DNA of 64,000 bases. It comes from Actinomycetota bacterium (GTDB lineage Bacteria > Actinomycetota > Acidimicrobiia > Acidimicrobiales > RAAP-2). Of the stretch, positions 38,842 through 47,848 are shown one piece after another. The stretch lies in contig WLNA01000001.1 in assembly GCA_009726065.1 (NCBI GenBank), positions 62,001-126,000 on the forward strand. The letters are read 5' to 3'. A model generated the notes under the pieces. That model was not told where the DNA came from, did not search any database, and worked only from the letters and a program-made list of their open reading frames with translations. How positions within the stretch are numbered: the stretch's first letter is position 1; the number at the start of each line of letters is the position of its first letter. Position numbers and translations under genes: made by a program.

Positions 38842-40297
38842 GATTGACGGCTTCCTAACCATTGGACGAGAGAATCCCGCTCGCAGGCCGGTTCCCGTGC
38901 GTCTTCGTGACTGGCGCGAGGTTTACGAGCCACAGTCAGATGAGCAGTCTCGGGATCAGGCTGCCCGCTGCATGGACTGCGGTATACCTTTCTGCCACCA
39001 AGGGTGTCCTCTCGGCAACTTGATTCCAGAGTGGAACGACCTCTACTACAAAGGTAACTTTTCCAGCGCCCTTGAGCGGTTACACCAGACCAATAACTTT
39101 CCCGAGTTCACTGGACGACTCTGTCCGGCCCCGTGCGAATCGGCCTGCGTCGTGTCAATATCTAGAGACGCAGTATCCATTGAGAGAACCGAATACGAAA
39201 TCATTGAGCACGGTTTTGCTGCCGGCATTGTTATGCCAGATATCGCTCCACTGAGAACTGGAATGAGCGTTGCGATTATTGGCTCCGGCCCCAGTGGTCT
39301 TGCGGCTGCGCAACAACTCGCTCGCCAGGGCCATGACGTAACGGTGTTTGAGCGTCAAGAAGCTATTGGCGGACTTTTGCGTTTCGGAATCCCAGAGTTC
39401 AAAATGGAGAAGGCGATTTTGGATCGCCGGTTAGATCAGATGACCGCGGAGGGCGTGCGGTTTAGGCCCGCCACGACAGTCGGTGACGATGGCGATATTT
39501 CGATCACGCAGTTGCGAAGTGAGTACGATGCCGTCATCTTTGCGATAGGTTCCACCATCCCTCGTGACATCCCCGCCCCAGGGCGACAGCTGCGTGGCAT
39601 TTATCCCGCTATGGCATATCTCAAACCAGCCAACATCGAAGCAATAGGCGGTTCCGTTTCACCCATCCAGGCCACCGGAAAACACGTCGTTATCCTCGGC
39701 GGCGGTGACACTGGTGCAGACTGCCTTGGCACTGCACACCGTCAGGGTGCCGCCTCGGTGACCCAGGTGGAGTTACTACCACAGCCAACTCCCACGCGTC
39801 CACAGAGCCAGCCATGGCCGACGATGCCGACGATCTACAAGGTGACGAGTGCTCACGAAGAGGGTGGCGGTCGGGAATACGCGATGCGCACGAAGGAATT
39901 CCTGAGTCGAGACGGTACTTCACTATCTGGAATTGTTGTCGAACACTTGGTTTACGCCAGTGACGGCACAGTAACGATTGACCGTGAAGAGGAGATCCCA
40001 GCCGAGATGGTCTTCATTGCTGCAGGATTTGTGGGTCCCGAACTCGATTTTCTTAGCGCCCTAGACCGGGATGCGAGACAGCACATTAGGGTCGATGCGC
40101 GCTGGCAGGTATCACCCGCTGAGGGCGAATTGGCACCTCTGTTTGCCGCCGGTGATGCAGTTCGAGGTCAGAGTCTCATTGTTTGGGCGATAGCCGAAGG
40201 TCGATCGGTAGCTGCCTCGGTACACGCCTTTCTCACTCCTGATGCGCCGGAGCTACCCGCTCCGCTCGTTCCATATGAGAAATCTTGGACTGCCTGA
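38834..40297 (+). CDS. gltD: Glutamate synthase small subunit
   Basis: 487-residue NADPH-dependent beta subunit feeding electrons to GltB. N-terminal 4Fe-4S cysteines: Cys46, 49, 54, 58 (CMDCGIPFCHQGCP) and Cys97, 101, 105 (CPAPCESAC). FAD loop AIIGSGPSGLAAA, then the NADPH loop VILGGGDTGADCLG, and C-terminal FAAGDAVRGQSLIVWAI. GGAGGTGAGCA precedes the ATG inside gltB. Confidence 0.97.
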   Translation: MGKIDGFLTIGRENPARRPVPVRLRDWREVYEPQSDEQSRDQAARCMDCGIPFCHQGCPLGNLIPEWNDLYYKGNFSSALERLHQTNNFPEFTGRLCPAPCESACVVSISRDAVSIERTEYEIIEHGFAAGIVMPDIAPLRTGMSVAIIGSGPSGLAAAQQLARQGHDVTVFERQEAIGGLLRFGIPEFKMEKAILDRRLDQMTAEGVRFRPATTVGDDGDISITQLRSEYDAVIFAIGSTIPRDIPAPGRQLRGIYPAMAYLKPANIEAIGGSVSPIQATGKHVVILGGGDTGADCLGTAHRQGAASVTQVELLPQPTPTRPQSQPWPTMPTIYKVTSAHEEGGGREYAMRTKEFLSRDGTSLSGIVVEHLVYASDGTVTIDREEEIPAEMVFIAAGFVGPELDFLSALDRDARQHIRVDARWQVSPAEGELAPLFAAGDAVRGQSLIVWAIAEGRSVAASVHAFLTPDAPELPAPLVPYEKSWTA

Positions 40298-40316
40298 TAG
40301 CCGGCCAACAATTTTG

Positions 40317-40322
40317 TATTAT
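40317..40322 (+). promoter_or_regulatory. Candidate -10 box of the acyl-CoA synthetase gene
   Basis: TATTAT in the 52-base gap after gltD. The gap is AT-rich compared with its surroundings. No clear -35. A leader of about 20 bases would carry the GGGGGAA site used by the GTG at 40350. Confidence 0.4.
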
Positions 40323-40349
40323 CTAGAAAATCATTTGTAGGGGGAAATA

Positions 40350-41966
40350 GTGAAAAGTACGATGCAAGATGCGCCATTGCTAATCAGCAATATTGTTCGC
40401 CACGGCGAATGGCTCTACGCTGACAAAAAAGTGTTTACCGTGCACGCAGATCGTGTTCAAGAAGCTACGTTTTATGAGATTTCGAAGCGAGCGGAGCGGC
40501 TCGCTAGGGCGCTGGCCAAGCTTGGTGTGCAGGCAGGGGACCGCGTGGCGACATTCCAATGGAACAATCAAAGCCACATGGAGTCCTACATCGCAGTTCC
40601 TTCTATGGGTGCGGTGCTTCATACACTCAATATTCGGCTCTTCCCAGAGCAACTCTCCTACATCATTAATCACGCCGAAGACAAGGTCATAATTGTCGAT
40701 GGCTCCTTGATTCCACTGCTGGCCAAAGTGAAGGACGAAATCAAGGGAGTCAAGCACTTCATCGTTTCGGGACCTGGTGATCGCTCCCTCCTCGGTGACA
40801 CCCTTGACTACGAAGAACTGGTTATGTCGGAGGAGCCCGGATTCGTCTGGCCTGAATTCGATGAGCGCAACGCAGCAGCGATGTGCTACACCTCTGGGAC
40901 CACGGGAAACCCTAAGGGCGTGGTCTATTCGCATCGGTCAACATGGCTCCACTCCCTGGCATCGATGTCATCAAACTCAATTGGACTCTCCGAACGCGAC
41001 CGCGTTCTGCTCATTGTTCCAATGTTCCATGTGAACGCATGGGGAGTGGCTTACACCGCGCTCTTTAGTGGATGCGAAATCATCATGCCGCAAATGTTTC
41101 TGCAAGGCGAGCCGATATTGAACATGACCAAGACGCTCCGTCCAACAATCGCTTTGGGTGTTCCCACAATTTGGAATGATGTATTGCGCGTGGCCGAGAG
41201 CGACCCGACGGCTGACCTGTCAAGCCTTCGCGGCATTCTCTGTGGTGGCGCCGCCGTACCTCGGTCAATGATTGAAGCCTTCCGCGATCGCCACAATCTT
41301 GATGTCATTCAAGGTTGGGGTATGACCGAAACGAGCCCCCTCGCGGCCGTTTCCATTCCTCCATTTGGTAGCAACCCCGAACACGACGTTGATTATCGTG
41401 TCAAGGCTGGTCGCATTGTTGGTGGTGTTCAGATTCGAACTGTCGGAGAGGACGGATCTGTACTCGCTCACGATGGCAAGAGTGTCGGCGAGTTCGAAAT
41501 CCGCGGACCCTGGATTACGGGCTCATACTTTGGTGTTGATGACCACGAGAAGTTCCACGATGGTTGGCTTCGCACGGGAGACGTCGGCACTCTCGATGGT
41601 GAAGGTTTTATGGTCATCTCTGACCGTAGCAAGGACGTCATCAAGTCTGGTGGTGAATGGATCAGTTCCGTCGAGCTCGAGAACGAAGTGATTGCCCACC
41701 CCGAGGTGTTCGAGGCCGCTGTCGTTGCTGTTCCCGATGCTCGCTGGGATGAACGCCCAATGTGCTGCGTAGTTCGCAATCCTGACTCCACGGTAACGCT
41801 CGAGGAAATTCGAGCCTTCTTAGAGCCTCGAATTGCGAAGTGGTGGATGCCGGAACGATGGTGCTTTATCGACTCAGTCCCCAAGACCAGCGTTGGTAAG
41901 TTCGACAAGAAGGTTCTACGCGCGCAGTACGCAGCGAACGAGCTGACTGTCACGACCTTTGAGTAG
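40350..41966 (+). CDS. Acyl-CoA synthetase (AMP-forming)
   Basis: 538-residue ANL-superfamily fatty-acyl-CoA ligase. P-loop YTSGTTGNPKGV (180-191), RVLLIVPMFHVNAWG, GWGMTETSP, hinge DRSKDVIKSGGEWIS, and catalytic Lys in SVGKFDKKVLR. The arrangement resembles medium/long-chain fatty-acyl-CoA ligases; chain length cannot be read. GTG start 5 bases after GGGGG; ATG 40362 is an alternative. A small helical gene follows after 2 bases. Confidence 0.9.
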   Translation: MKSTMQDAPLLISNIVRHGEWLYADKKVFTVHADRVQEATFYEISKRAERLARALAKLGVQAGDRVATFQWNNQSHMESYIAVPSMGAVLHTLNIRLFPEQLSYIINHAEDKVIIVDGSLIPLLAKVKDEIKGVKHFIVSGPGDRSLLGDTLDYEELVMSEEPGFVWPEFDERNAAAMCYTSGTTGNPKGVVYSHRSTWLHSLASMSSNSIGLSERDRVLLIVPMFHVNAWGVAYTALFSGCEIIMPQMFLQGEPILNMTKTLRPTIALGVPTIWNDVLRVAESDPTADLSSLRGILCGGAAVPRSMIEAFRDRHNLDVIQGWGMTETSPLAAVSIPPFGSNPEHDVDYRVKAGRIVGGVQIRTVGEDGSVLAHDGKSVGEFEIRGPWITGSYFGVDDHEKFHDGWLRTGDVGTLDGEGFMVISDRSKDVIKSGGEWISSVELENEVIAHPEVFEAAVVAVPDARWDERPMCCVVRNPDSTVTLEEIRAFLEPRIAKWWMPERWCFIDSVPKTSVGKFDKKVLRAQYAANELTVTTFE

Positions 41967-41968
41967 GC

Positions 41969-42160
41969 ATGAACGCAGAAGAACTAGAAGAACTCGCTGG
42001 TCAGATTAGTTCAATTATCGACCGGGTAACTGATTTAGCGTACGTTGCTCTTCGTGAACAAACCGCAGGTAACGCAGAGTTCAAGGATATCGAGAAGAAG
42101 CTCAGTACGGTCCGTCGCTCGCTCGTAAAAGCAGAGGGAACTCTTCGTACGTTGAATTAA
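41969..42160 (+). CDS. Small helical hypothetical protein
   Basis: 63-residue charged protein without Cys or membrane segment. It reads as two amphipathic helices (AEELEELAGQISSIIDRVTDL and DIEKKLSTVRRSLVKAEGTL). The ATG is 2 bases after the acyl-CoA synthetase stop, and the stop overlaps the facing LOG gene by 4 bases (TTAA), so the frame fits exactly between two real genes. Function unknown; a partner of the synthetase is one guess. Confidence 0.7.
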   Translation: MNAEELEELAGQISSIIDRVTDLAYVALREQTAGNAEFKDIEKKLSTVRRSLVKAEGTLRTLN

Positions 42161-43179
42161 TCGACCCAGCTATTAATTGCAGATATGAGGTCGCGCACCT
42201 CACCGTAGCTACGCCGATCGAATGTGAAAGCCACCCGTGCAAGATTCACTTGATCGTACGAAGAACGCTCCGGACCTGTCGCATCGATGACCTCAATAAC
42301 ACCTTCGGTCACAATATGACTGAAACGTGATCGGATTTCTTCCAACTGCTCACTAGTGGGACCGTGATGCATCCGCAGCACCATACGGTGACCGACCATC
42401 CTCAAAGAGTGGTAGTTGCGATAGAAGCTGGTTAGAGCGTCCTGAGCCGTAGCGACATCTGTGGCAATCGTAAAAAAACGATGATCGAGTTCGCTGACAT
42501 AGCCATCACTGATGACCGCACCACGAATAAAAGCAAGCCAGTCGTTCCAATAGTGCCCATCGGGCGTGTCAATCAGTACAACGGGTGCCGGTACTGCCTT
42601 ACCGGTTTGCAACAGCGTGAGTAACTCAAAGCATTCATCGAGAGTTCCGTAGCCGCCAGGAAAAATTGCGAAGCCCTTCGACTCTTTAGTGAGGGCAACT
42701 TTTCGTGTGAAAAAGTAACGCATCTCTACCAATTTCACGTCCGATGCGATGAACTCGTTAGCACCCTGTTCGAACGGAAGTCGGATGTTGACTCCGAACG
42801 ACTTCTCCCGCCCAGCCCCCTCAATGCCGGCAGCCATAATGCCGGGTCCAGCACCCGTGATGATCATCCAGCCCTCTTGAGCCATCGCTGCGGCGAATGC
42901 CTTAGTCAATTGATAAAGGGGATGAGTATCTGGTGTTCGCGCCGATCCGAATATTGTTACCTTCGAAACATTTCGGTACGGTGCGAAGACTTCAAAGGCC
43001 TCAACCAGTTCAGCGAGTGCTGTTTCGGCAATTTTGAGATCCAGGGTGTCGGGATCTTGTTCGGCCAGTAGCACCACATTTTCAAGGAGGGATCGCAGAA
43101 GAGCACTTCTCTGGTTTGTTTGGGGCTTCGAGGCAGTGATTGCTGTAAGCAGCGAGGCGATTTCAGCGTCGTGGGTCAC
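42157..43179 (-). CDS. LOG-family protein (cytokinin riboside monophosphate phosphoribohydrolase-like)
   Basis: 340-residue protein with a central LOG/lysine-decarboxylase-like Rossmann domain: VTIFGSART near 73-81, GAGPGIMAAGIEGA and the signature PGGYGTLDE at about 174-182. N- and C-terminal extensions (about 70 and 100 residues) are absent from the plain ~190-residue LOG. Family members release free bases from nucleoside monophosphates. The ATG overlaps the fbiC stop by 4 bases, so it belongs to the tkt-tal-pgi-fbiC run. Confidence 0.85.
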   Translation of the reverse strand: MTHDAEIASLLTAITASKPQTNQRSALLRSLLENVVLLAEQDPDTLDLKIAETALAELVEAFEVFAPYRNVSKVTIFGSARTPDTHPLYQLTKAFAAAMAQEGWMIITGAGPGIMAAGIEGAGREKSFGVNIRLPFEQGANEFIASDVKLVEMRYFFTRKVALTKESKGFAIFPGGYGTLDECFELLTLLQTGKAVPAPVVLIDTPDGHYWNDWLAFIRGAVISDGYVSELDHRFFTIATDVATAQDALTSFYRNYHSLRMVGHRMVLRMHHGPTSEQLEEIRSRFSHIVTEGVIEVIDATGPERSSYDQVNLARVAFTFDRRSYGEVRDLISAINSWVD

Positions 43180-45446
43180 GCCACACCGTAAAGAGTTGTT
43201 CGCTGGCGTAGCGGGCGCCCTAGAGGTGCTACGAGGGCTTCTAGCGTCGCCACATCCATCTCCTGGCCGTGGGCAGCACCGGCTGCGCGCGAGATATTCT
43301 CGTCCATCAGCGTGCCTCCGAGATCGTTGGCACCGGCCTTAAGGAGTTCACGGCTGCCTTCAACGCCCAATTTCACCCAGCTGACCTGAATATTGTTGAT
43401 CAGGCTGGCGTAGTGGAGCCGTGCTACTGAGTGCATGAGAACCGTCTCACGGAAGGTCGGCCCCTTGCGACTACGACCCTTTAGGAAAATTGGCGTGGCC
43501 ATATGAACGAATGGGAGAGGAACAAATTCGGTAAATCCGCCCGTCCTCTTTTGAAGCTCTCTGGTTACCAAGAGGTGTCTGGCCCAGCTACGTGGCTCTT
43601 CGACGGCACCAAACATGATGGTGATATTCGAACGCAGCCCAATACTGTGCGCTGCTTCATGAACTTCGAGCCATTGGGCTGTGTTGATTTTGTCCGGGCA
43701 GAGTATGGCTCGCACGGGATCATCCAAAATTTCGGCCGCCGTGCCAGGCAGGGTCTTGAGGCCGGCATTCTTCAAACGCGTCAGATAGTCCACCAGGCTC
43801 ATCTCGCTTCGACGCGCTCCCTCAAAGACCTCGAGAGCGCTAAAGGCGTGGATGTGTATATCGGGGGAGCCCGCACGGACAGCCGCAATAACGTCGACGT
43901 AGTAGTCACCATCAAACTTGGGATGAATTCCACCCTGCAGGCAGACTTCAGTGGCGCCCTTTTCAGCGGCTACTTGGACTCGCTCGGAGATCTCGTCGAG
44001 AGTTAGTAGGTACGGGTCACCTCGCAAATTGAGCGAAAGTGGACCCTTGGAGAAAGCGCAGAACTTGCACTTGAAGGTACACACATTCGTGTAGTTGATG
44101 TTTCGGTTAATGACGAAGGTGACGTCTTCACCAACTAGGTCGCGACGAACACCGTCGGCTAGGTCGGCGATGGCTGCGACATTTGTGCCACGAGCGCTAA
44201 AGAGCGTCACAATCTCATCCTCTGAGAACTCATAGCCCGGCTCGTAGCGATGGAGGATTTGCTCAATTCTTCCGGTCAGGGGACCTTTGGTGAACGTTGG
44301 TGGTGTGGAATCTCCACCTGAGAACCACTCATCATCACGTCGATGGCCGTGCGAGTTAGAAAGCGCCAACACGGACGGTCTCACGTGGTCGTCTAGGAAA
44401 TTATCGCCATGCCATTGGGGATAGACGGTCAAGCGAGGCGCAAGATGCAGTCCTCGGCGCTCTACTTCGCCGCTGAGGGTCTCTACTACGGGCCACTGCC
44501 GCTCGGGATTGACGTGGTCTTTCGTAATTGGAGAAATACCACCAAAGTCGTCGATGCCATAGGCGAGGAGTCGTGCCGGATCGTCGCTGAGGTTAGGGGG
44601 AGCCTGTAGATGAATGTCGGCGGGCAACATGAGTCGCGCGGCAGCAATAGTCCAGAAGAACTCTTCCTCCTCGGCGGCGGGATGATCAGCCATGGCCGTT
44701 TTGGCCTTAGGTAAGAAATTCTGAATAATCACTTCTTGAACATGACCAAACTGCCGATGCGACTCCGCAATAGCGAACAAAGCTTCTATGCGGTCTCGTC
44801 GGTCTTCGCCAATGCCAACTAGAAGTCCCGTGGTGAAGGGAATCTGCAGTTCACCGGCGGCACGCAACGTAGCCAATCTCCGAACGGGTGCCTTATCTGG
44901 GGCTAAGCGATGAGCTTCTAAGGGGCGCAAGGTTTCGAGCATCATGCCCTGCGAGGCGGTGACGGTGCGCAGCTGTGCTAGCTCGTAGGAGAACAGGGCT
45001 CCAGCGTTCGCATGGGGGAGCATTCCCGTTGTGTGCAAGATCGTGCGGGCAACTTCGGCCACATAGTCCACGGTCGACCGATATCCGTGTGAGGCCAACC
45101 ACCGCGCCGCATCGTCATAGCGGAGTTCGGGCCGCTCACCGAGAGTTAAGAGGGCCTCAGTAACACCAACCTTCTGTCCGGCCTCCACAATCTCCATCAC
45201 TTCTTCAATGCTCATATACGGAGAAGGCAGATGGGCGGGTGGCTGCGCGAAGGTGCAGTAGCCACAACGATCACGACAAAGTTTGGTCAATGGAATAAAA
45301 ACCTTGGGGGAGTATGTGACGACGTCCCCAAACTGCTTCCGGGCCATGGCGTACGCGTCTGGGGCGAGCGAGTTTGATGATTCCCCCTCGAGCTGAAAGT
45401 GCTGCGAGGCGTTCTTCGAGGCGATGGAGGTGTCAGCCATTGGCAT
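43176..45446 (-). CDS. fbiC: FO synthase FbiC (fused CofG-CofH)
   Basis: 756-residue double radical-SAM enzyme making the 7,8-didemethyl-8-hydroxy-5-deazariboflavin (FO) core of coenzyme F420. CofG half: cluster motif Cys57-x3-Cys61-x2-Cys64 (CRDRCGYC). CofH half: Cys456-x3-Cys460-x2-Cys463 (CTFKCKFC), with GGIHPKFDGDYY and GTAAEILDD. N-terminus is about 100 residues shorter than I recall for the mycobacterial protein. Starts 5 bases after the pgi stop. A second Met three codons in (45440) sits 8 bases after a TAAGGT hexamer, so a shorter form is possible. Confidence 0.96.
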   Translation of the reverse strand: MPMADTSIASKNASQHFQLEGESSNSLAPDAYAMARKQFGDVVTYSPKVFIPLTKLCRDRCGYCTFAQPPAHLPSPYMSIEEVMEIVEAGQKVGVTEALLTLGERPELRYDDAARWLASHGYRSTVDYVAEVARTILHTTGMLPHANAGALFSYELAQLRTVTASQGMMLETLRPLEAHRLAPDKAPVRRLATLRAAGELQIPFTTGLLVGIGEDRRDRIEALFAIAESHRQFGHVQEVIIQNFLPKAKTAMADHPAAEEEEFFWTIAAARLMLPADIHLQAPPNLSDDPARLLAYGIDDFGGISPITKDHVNPERQWPVVETLSGEVERRGLHLAPRLTVYPQWHGDNFLDDHVRPSVLALSNSHGHRRDDEWFSGGDSTPPTFTKGPLTGRIEQILHRYEPGYEFSEDEIVTLFSARGTNVAAIADLADGVRRDLVGEDVTFVINRNINYTNVCTFKCKFCAFSKGPLSLNLRGDPYLLTLDEISERVQVAAEKGATEVCLQGGIHPKFDGDYYVDVIAAVRAGSPDIHIHAFSALEVFEGARRSEMSLVDYLTRLKNAGLKTLPGTAAEILDDPVRAILCPDKINTAQWLEVHEAAHSIGLRSNITIMFGAVEEPRSWARHLLVTRELQKRTGGFTEFVPLPFVHMATPIFLKGRSRKGPTFRETVLMHSVARLHYASLINNIQVSWVKLGVEGSRELLKAGANDLGGTLMDENISRAAGAAHGQEMDVATLEALVAPLGRPLRQRTTLYGVA

Positions 45447-45451
45447 GAACC

Positions 45452-46729
45452 TTAGTGAAGTAGGCCGAGTAAATGCTCACCTGGGGCTAGTTTCACTCTT
45501 ACAACGTCACGGCCACGGCCAGTTAGGTCCTGAAAGTCACCTCGAGCTTGTGCGCCTAATAAATCATGGAACGAGTATTCGCGACCCGATATTCGCTCAG
45601 GTGTACTCGATGGTTCAATAAGAATCTGCAAAAAACGAAGCGAAGCAGAGCCGCCCTTATGAATCTGGCCTGTGGAGTGGAGGTATCGGGGACCTAGGCC
45701 GGCGCTGACCTCATGGCCCATCATTGCCATCGAGGACCGTAGCGAGGCGACTTCTGGGGCGCAGCTGAGTGGTCCGTAGACCTGGAGCACAAAGGGACCA
45801 CCTCGTTCGATCCAACCCCCCAGGTTGGCAGGATCGATAAATTCATCCGGCGTCGGACTGCTCAGCTCTGCGAACGTTCTCCGCTTTGCAGACTCCACAT
45901 CGGGTTGATCGAATGGATTGACTCCAAGGGCCGTACAAAGCCCCACGGTAAAGGCGTGCGTACGTTGGACATGGAGTGCAATATCTAATATCTTCCGGGG
46001 TGCGCCAGGCGTAGGTAGTAGCCCTTTGCCATCTTTTCCCGTGGATTCAGCGAGCAGTTGTTCCTCCCAGAGAGCGGTAAAGGACGTTAGAGGGTCTCCC
46101 GACACTGTCATCGTGTCCCATCCTGATGGTGGGGCAGCCTGCATTCCGTGGACGAATGATTCGATCCACTCTTCCTCGCCTAAGACAGTCTCTGGGACGC
46201 TCGTGGCGCCCGCTATCAAGATGGGGGCAATCCCAAAGACAGAGAGTGCCGAAAAGCGCCCACCAGTTTGGGGGTCACCCTGGAGCACTACTGCTCCCAG
46301 TGATTGACCTAGTTCATCTAAGGGAGTTCCCGGATCCGTGATAATCGTCAAGTCGCTGGCCCGAGCACCATGCGAAAGGGCGTAGGCCATCGAGGCGATC
46401 GTTTCCACGGTTCCACCCGACTTGGAACTGACCACAAGATTGACATTCTCAAAATTCGTAGATTGAATCGTGTCGGGGTGGGAAGTATCAAGAATGGTCA
46501 AGTCCGTACAACCCAACTCGCTCGCCAGCATGCCGGCTCCAGAAGAACTACCTCCCATGCCGACAAGAACTGTCTTTTCGTGGTGTCGAAGGTGTGCCCG
46601 TTGGACACTCCCAACTACTGAACCAAGCGCCGCCGGGTGAGACATCCAACCCATCCAGTTGTGGGGATCACCAGGAATGGCTGCACAGTCGCCCGTGACT
46701 ATGCGCCGTGCAATACCATGCGGGTCCAT
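45452..46729 (-). CDS. pgi: Glucose-6-phosphate isomerase
   Basis: 425-residue SIS-domain isomerase of the short actinobacterial type, often encoded beside or fused to transaldolase. Seen: VLVGMGGSSSGAGML, VVSSKSGGTVET, and C-terminal GLGPRYLHSTGQIHKGG. Six bases separate it from tal upstream and five from fbiC downstream. No Shine-Dalgarno, as expected for a gene translated by coupling. Confidence 0.92.
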   Translation of the reverse strand: MDPHGIARRIVTGDCAAIPGDPHNWMGWMSHPAALGSVVGSVQRAHLRHHEKTVLVGMGGSSSGAGMLASELGCTDLTILDTSHPDTIQSTNFENVNLVVSSKSGGTVETIASMAYALSHGARASDLTIITDPGTPLDELGQSLGAVVLQGDPQTGGRFSALSVFGIAPILIAGATSVPETVLGEEEWIESFVHGMQAAPPSGWDTMTVSGDPLTSFTALWEEQLLAESTGKDGKGLLPTPGAPRKILDIALHVQRTHAFTVGLCTALGVNPFDQPDVESAKRRTFAELSSPTPDEFIDPANLGGWIERGGPFVLQVYGPLSCAPEVASLRSSMAMMGHEVSAGLGPRYLHSTGQIHKGGSASLRFLQILIEPSSTPERISGREYSFHDLLGAQARGDFQDLTGRGRDVVRVKLAPGEHLLGLLH

Positions 46730-46735
46730 TACCGT

Positions 46736-47848
46736 TTAACCGCGCAGCTTCTGAGACACCGTGGCTAGTAGTTCGTCGTAGGACGAAATGAATGCGCTGA
46801 CACCTTCATCTTCGAGGCGTTGCGTCACTTCGGCCAAGTCAATTCCGGCAGCGGCGAGTTGAGCAAGCGTCCCGGCCAGAACCCGGCGATCCGACTCCCG
46901 TAGTAGTCGGCTCTTCGCTGAGTCTCCGTGGTCGGCATAAGCCTCTAGAGTCGGATCTGGCAGGGTATTTACCGTGTCGTGCGCGACGAGCGTATCGACG
47001 TACAGGAGATCCGAATAGGCCGAATTCTTCGTGCTCGTCGAGGCCCACAGGGGTCGTTGTAGTTGTGCGCCCGCCGCTAGGAGGGCCTGAAACCTTGGGG
47101 TTGCTACCCGCTCTTGAAAGATGTCGTAGGCCCCCGCCGCTTGTGCGATTGCGGCCGTGCCACGAAGTTGAGAGTCATCGGGGAGGAGTGGATCGATAGC
47201 GGTGTCGACCCGGCTGATAAAAAATGATGCAACGCTCGCTATTCTCGAAATATCTTTACCCGCGACACGGGCCTGCTCTATTCCACTCACGAAAGCATCG
47301 AGCACTTCGGCGTAGCGCTCGAGTGAGAAAATAAGCGTTACATTTACGTTTATTCCCTCCGCTAGCACTGCACTAATGGCTGGTAGACCAGCAGTCGTTG
47401 CTGGAATCTTGATCATCAGATTTGGCGAACTGCTTAGATTGCCCGCTAGGCGCTTAGCGGCGGCAATCGTTCCTTCAGTGTCATGCGCTAATCGAGGGGA
47501 AACTTCGAGCGAGACGAAGCCATCAAGCGAACGTCGTTCGCCTGTCGATAGTGATCGAACGGATGCTTCATAGACCGGGCGCAAAATCGCACACGCATCA
47601 CGAACATCTTGTACGGCGAGCAACTCAAAGGCTTCTTCCGGATCGGTCGTTGGCAGCCCGGCAATCAAAGCGTCATAGGCGTTGGAGGAAGCAACGGCCT
47701 TGGCAAAGATTGAGGGGTTGGACGTGACGCCCCTGACGCCGCGGTCAACAAGATTCTGAAGCGTTCCGTCGTTGAGCCAGTCGCGTCGGATGTTGTCGAC
47801 CCAGGCACTTTGCCCGTGTTCCAAATACAAGGCGTCAAGCTTGGTCAT
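46736..47848 (-). CDS. tal: Transaldolase
   Basis: 370-residue transaldolase moving a dihydroxyacetone unit between sugar phosphates. Schiff-base Lys147 in LMIKIPAT; GVRGVTSNPSIFAKA and NVNVTLIFSLERY are typical. ATGA overlap with tkt and six bases to pgi form the non-oxidative pentose phosphate block. No opcA or zwf is present in the run. Confidence 0.95.
   Translation of the reverse strand: MTKLDALYLEHGQSAWVDNIRRDWLNDGTLQNLVDRGVRGVTSNPSIFAKAVASSNAYDALIAGLPTTDPEEAFELLAVQDVRDACAILRPVYEASVRSLSTGERRSLDGFVSLEVSPRLAHDTEGTIAAAKRLAGNLSSSPNLMIKIPATTAGLPAISAVLAEGINVNVTLIFSLERYAEVLDAFVSGIEQARVAGKDISRIASVASFFISRVDTAIDPLLPDDSQLRGTAAIAQAAGAYDIFQERVATPRFQALLAAGAQLQRPLWASTSTKNSAYSDLLYVDTLVAHDTVNTLPDPTLEAYADHGDSAKSRLLRESDRRVLAGTLAQLAAAGIDLAEVTQRLEDEGVSAFISSYDELLATVSQKLRG

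Noticed and set aside
40380-40934. 184-residue minus-strand frame inside the acyl-CoA synthetase gene
   Set aside because: Antisense to a clear ANL-family gene; no family features.
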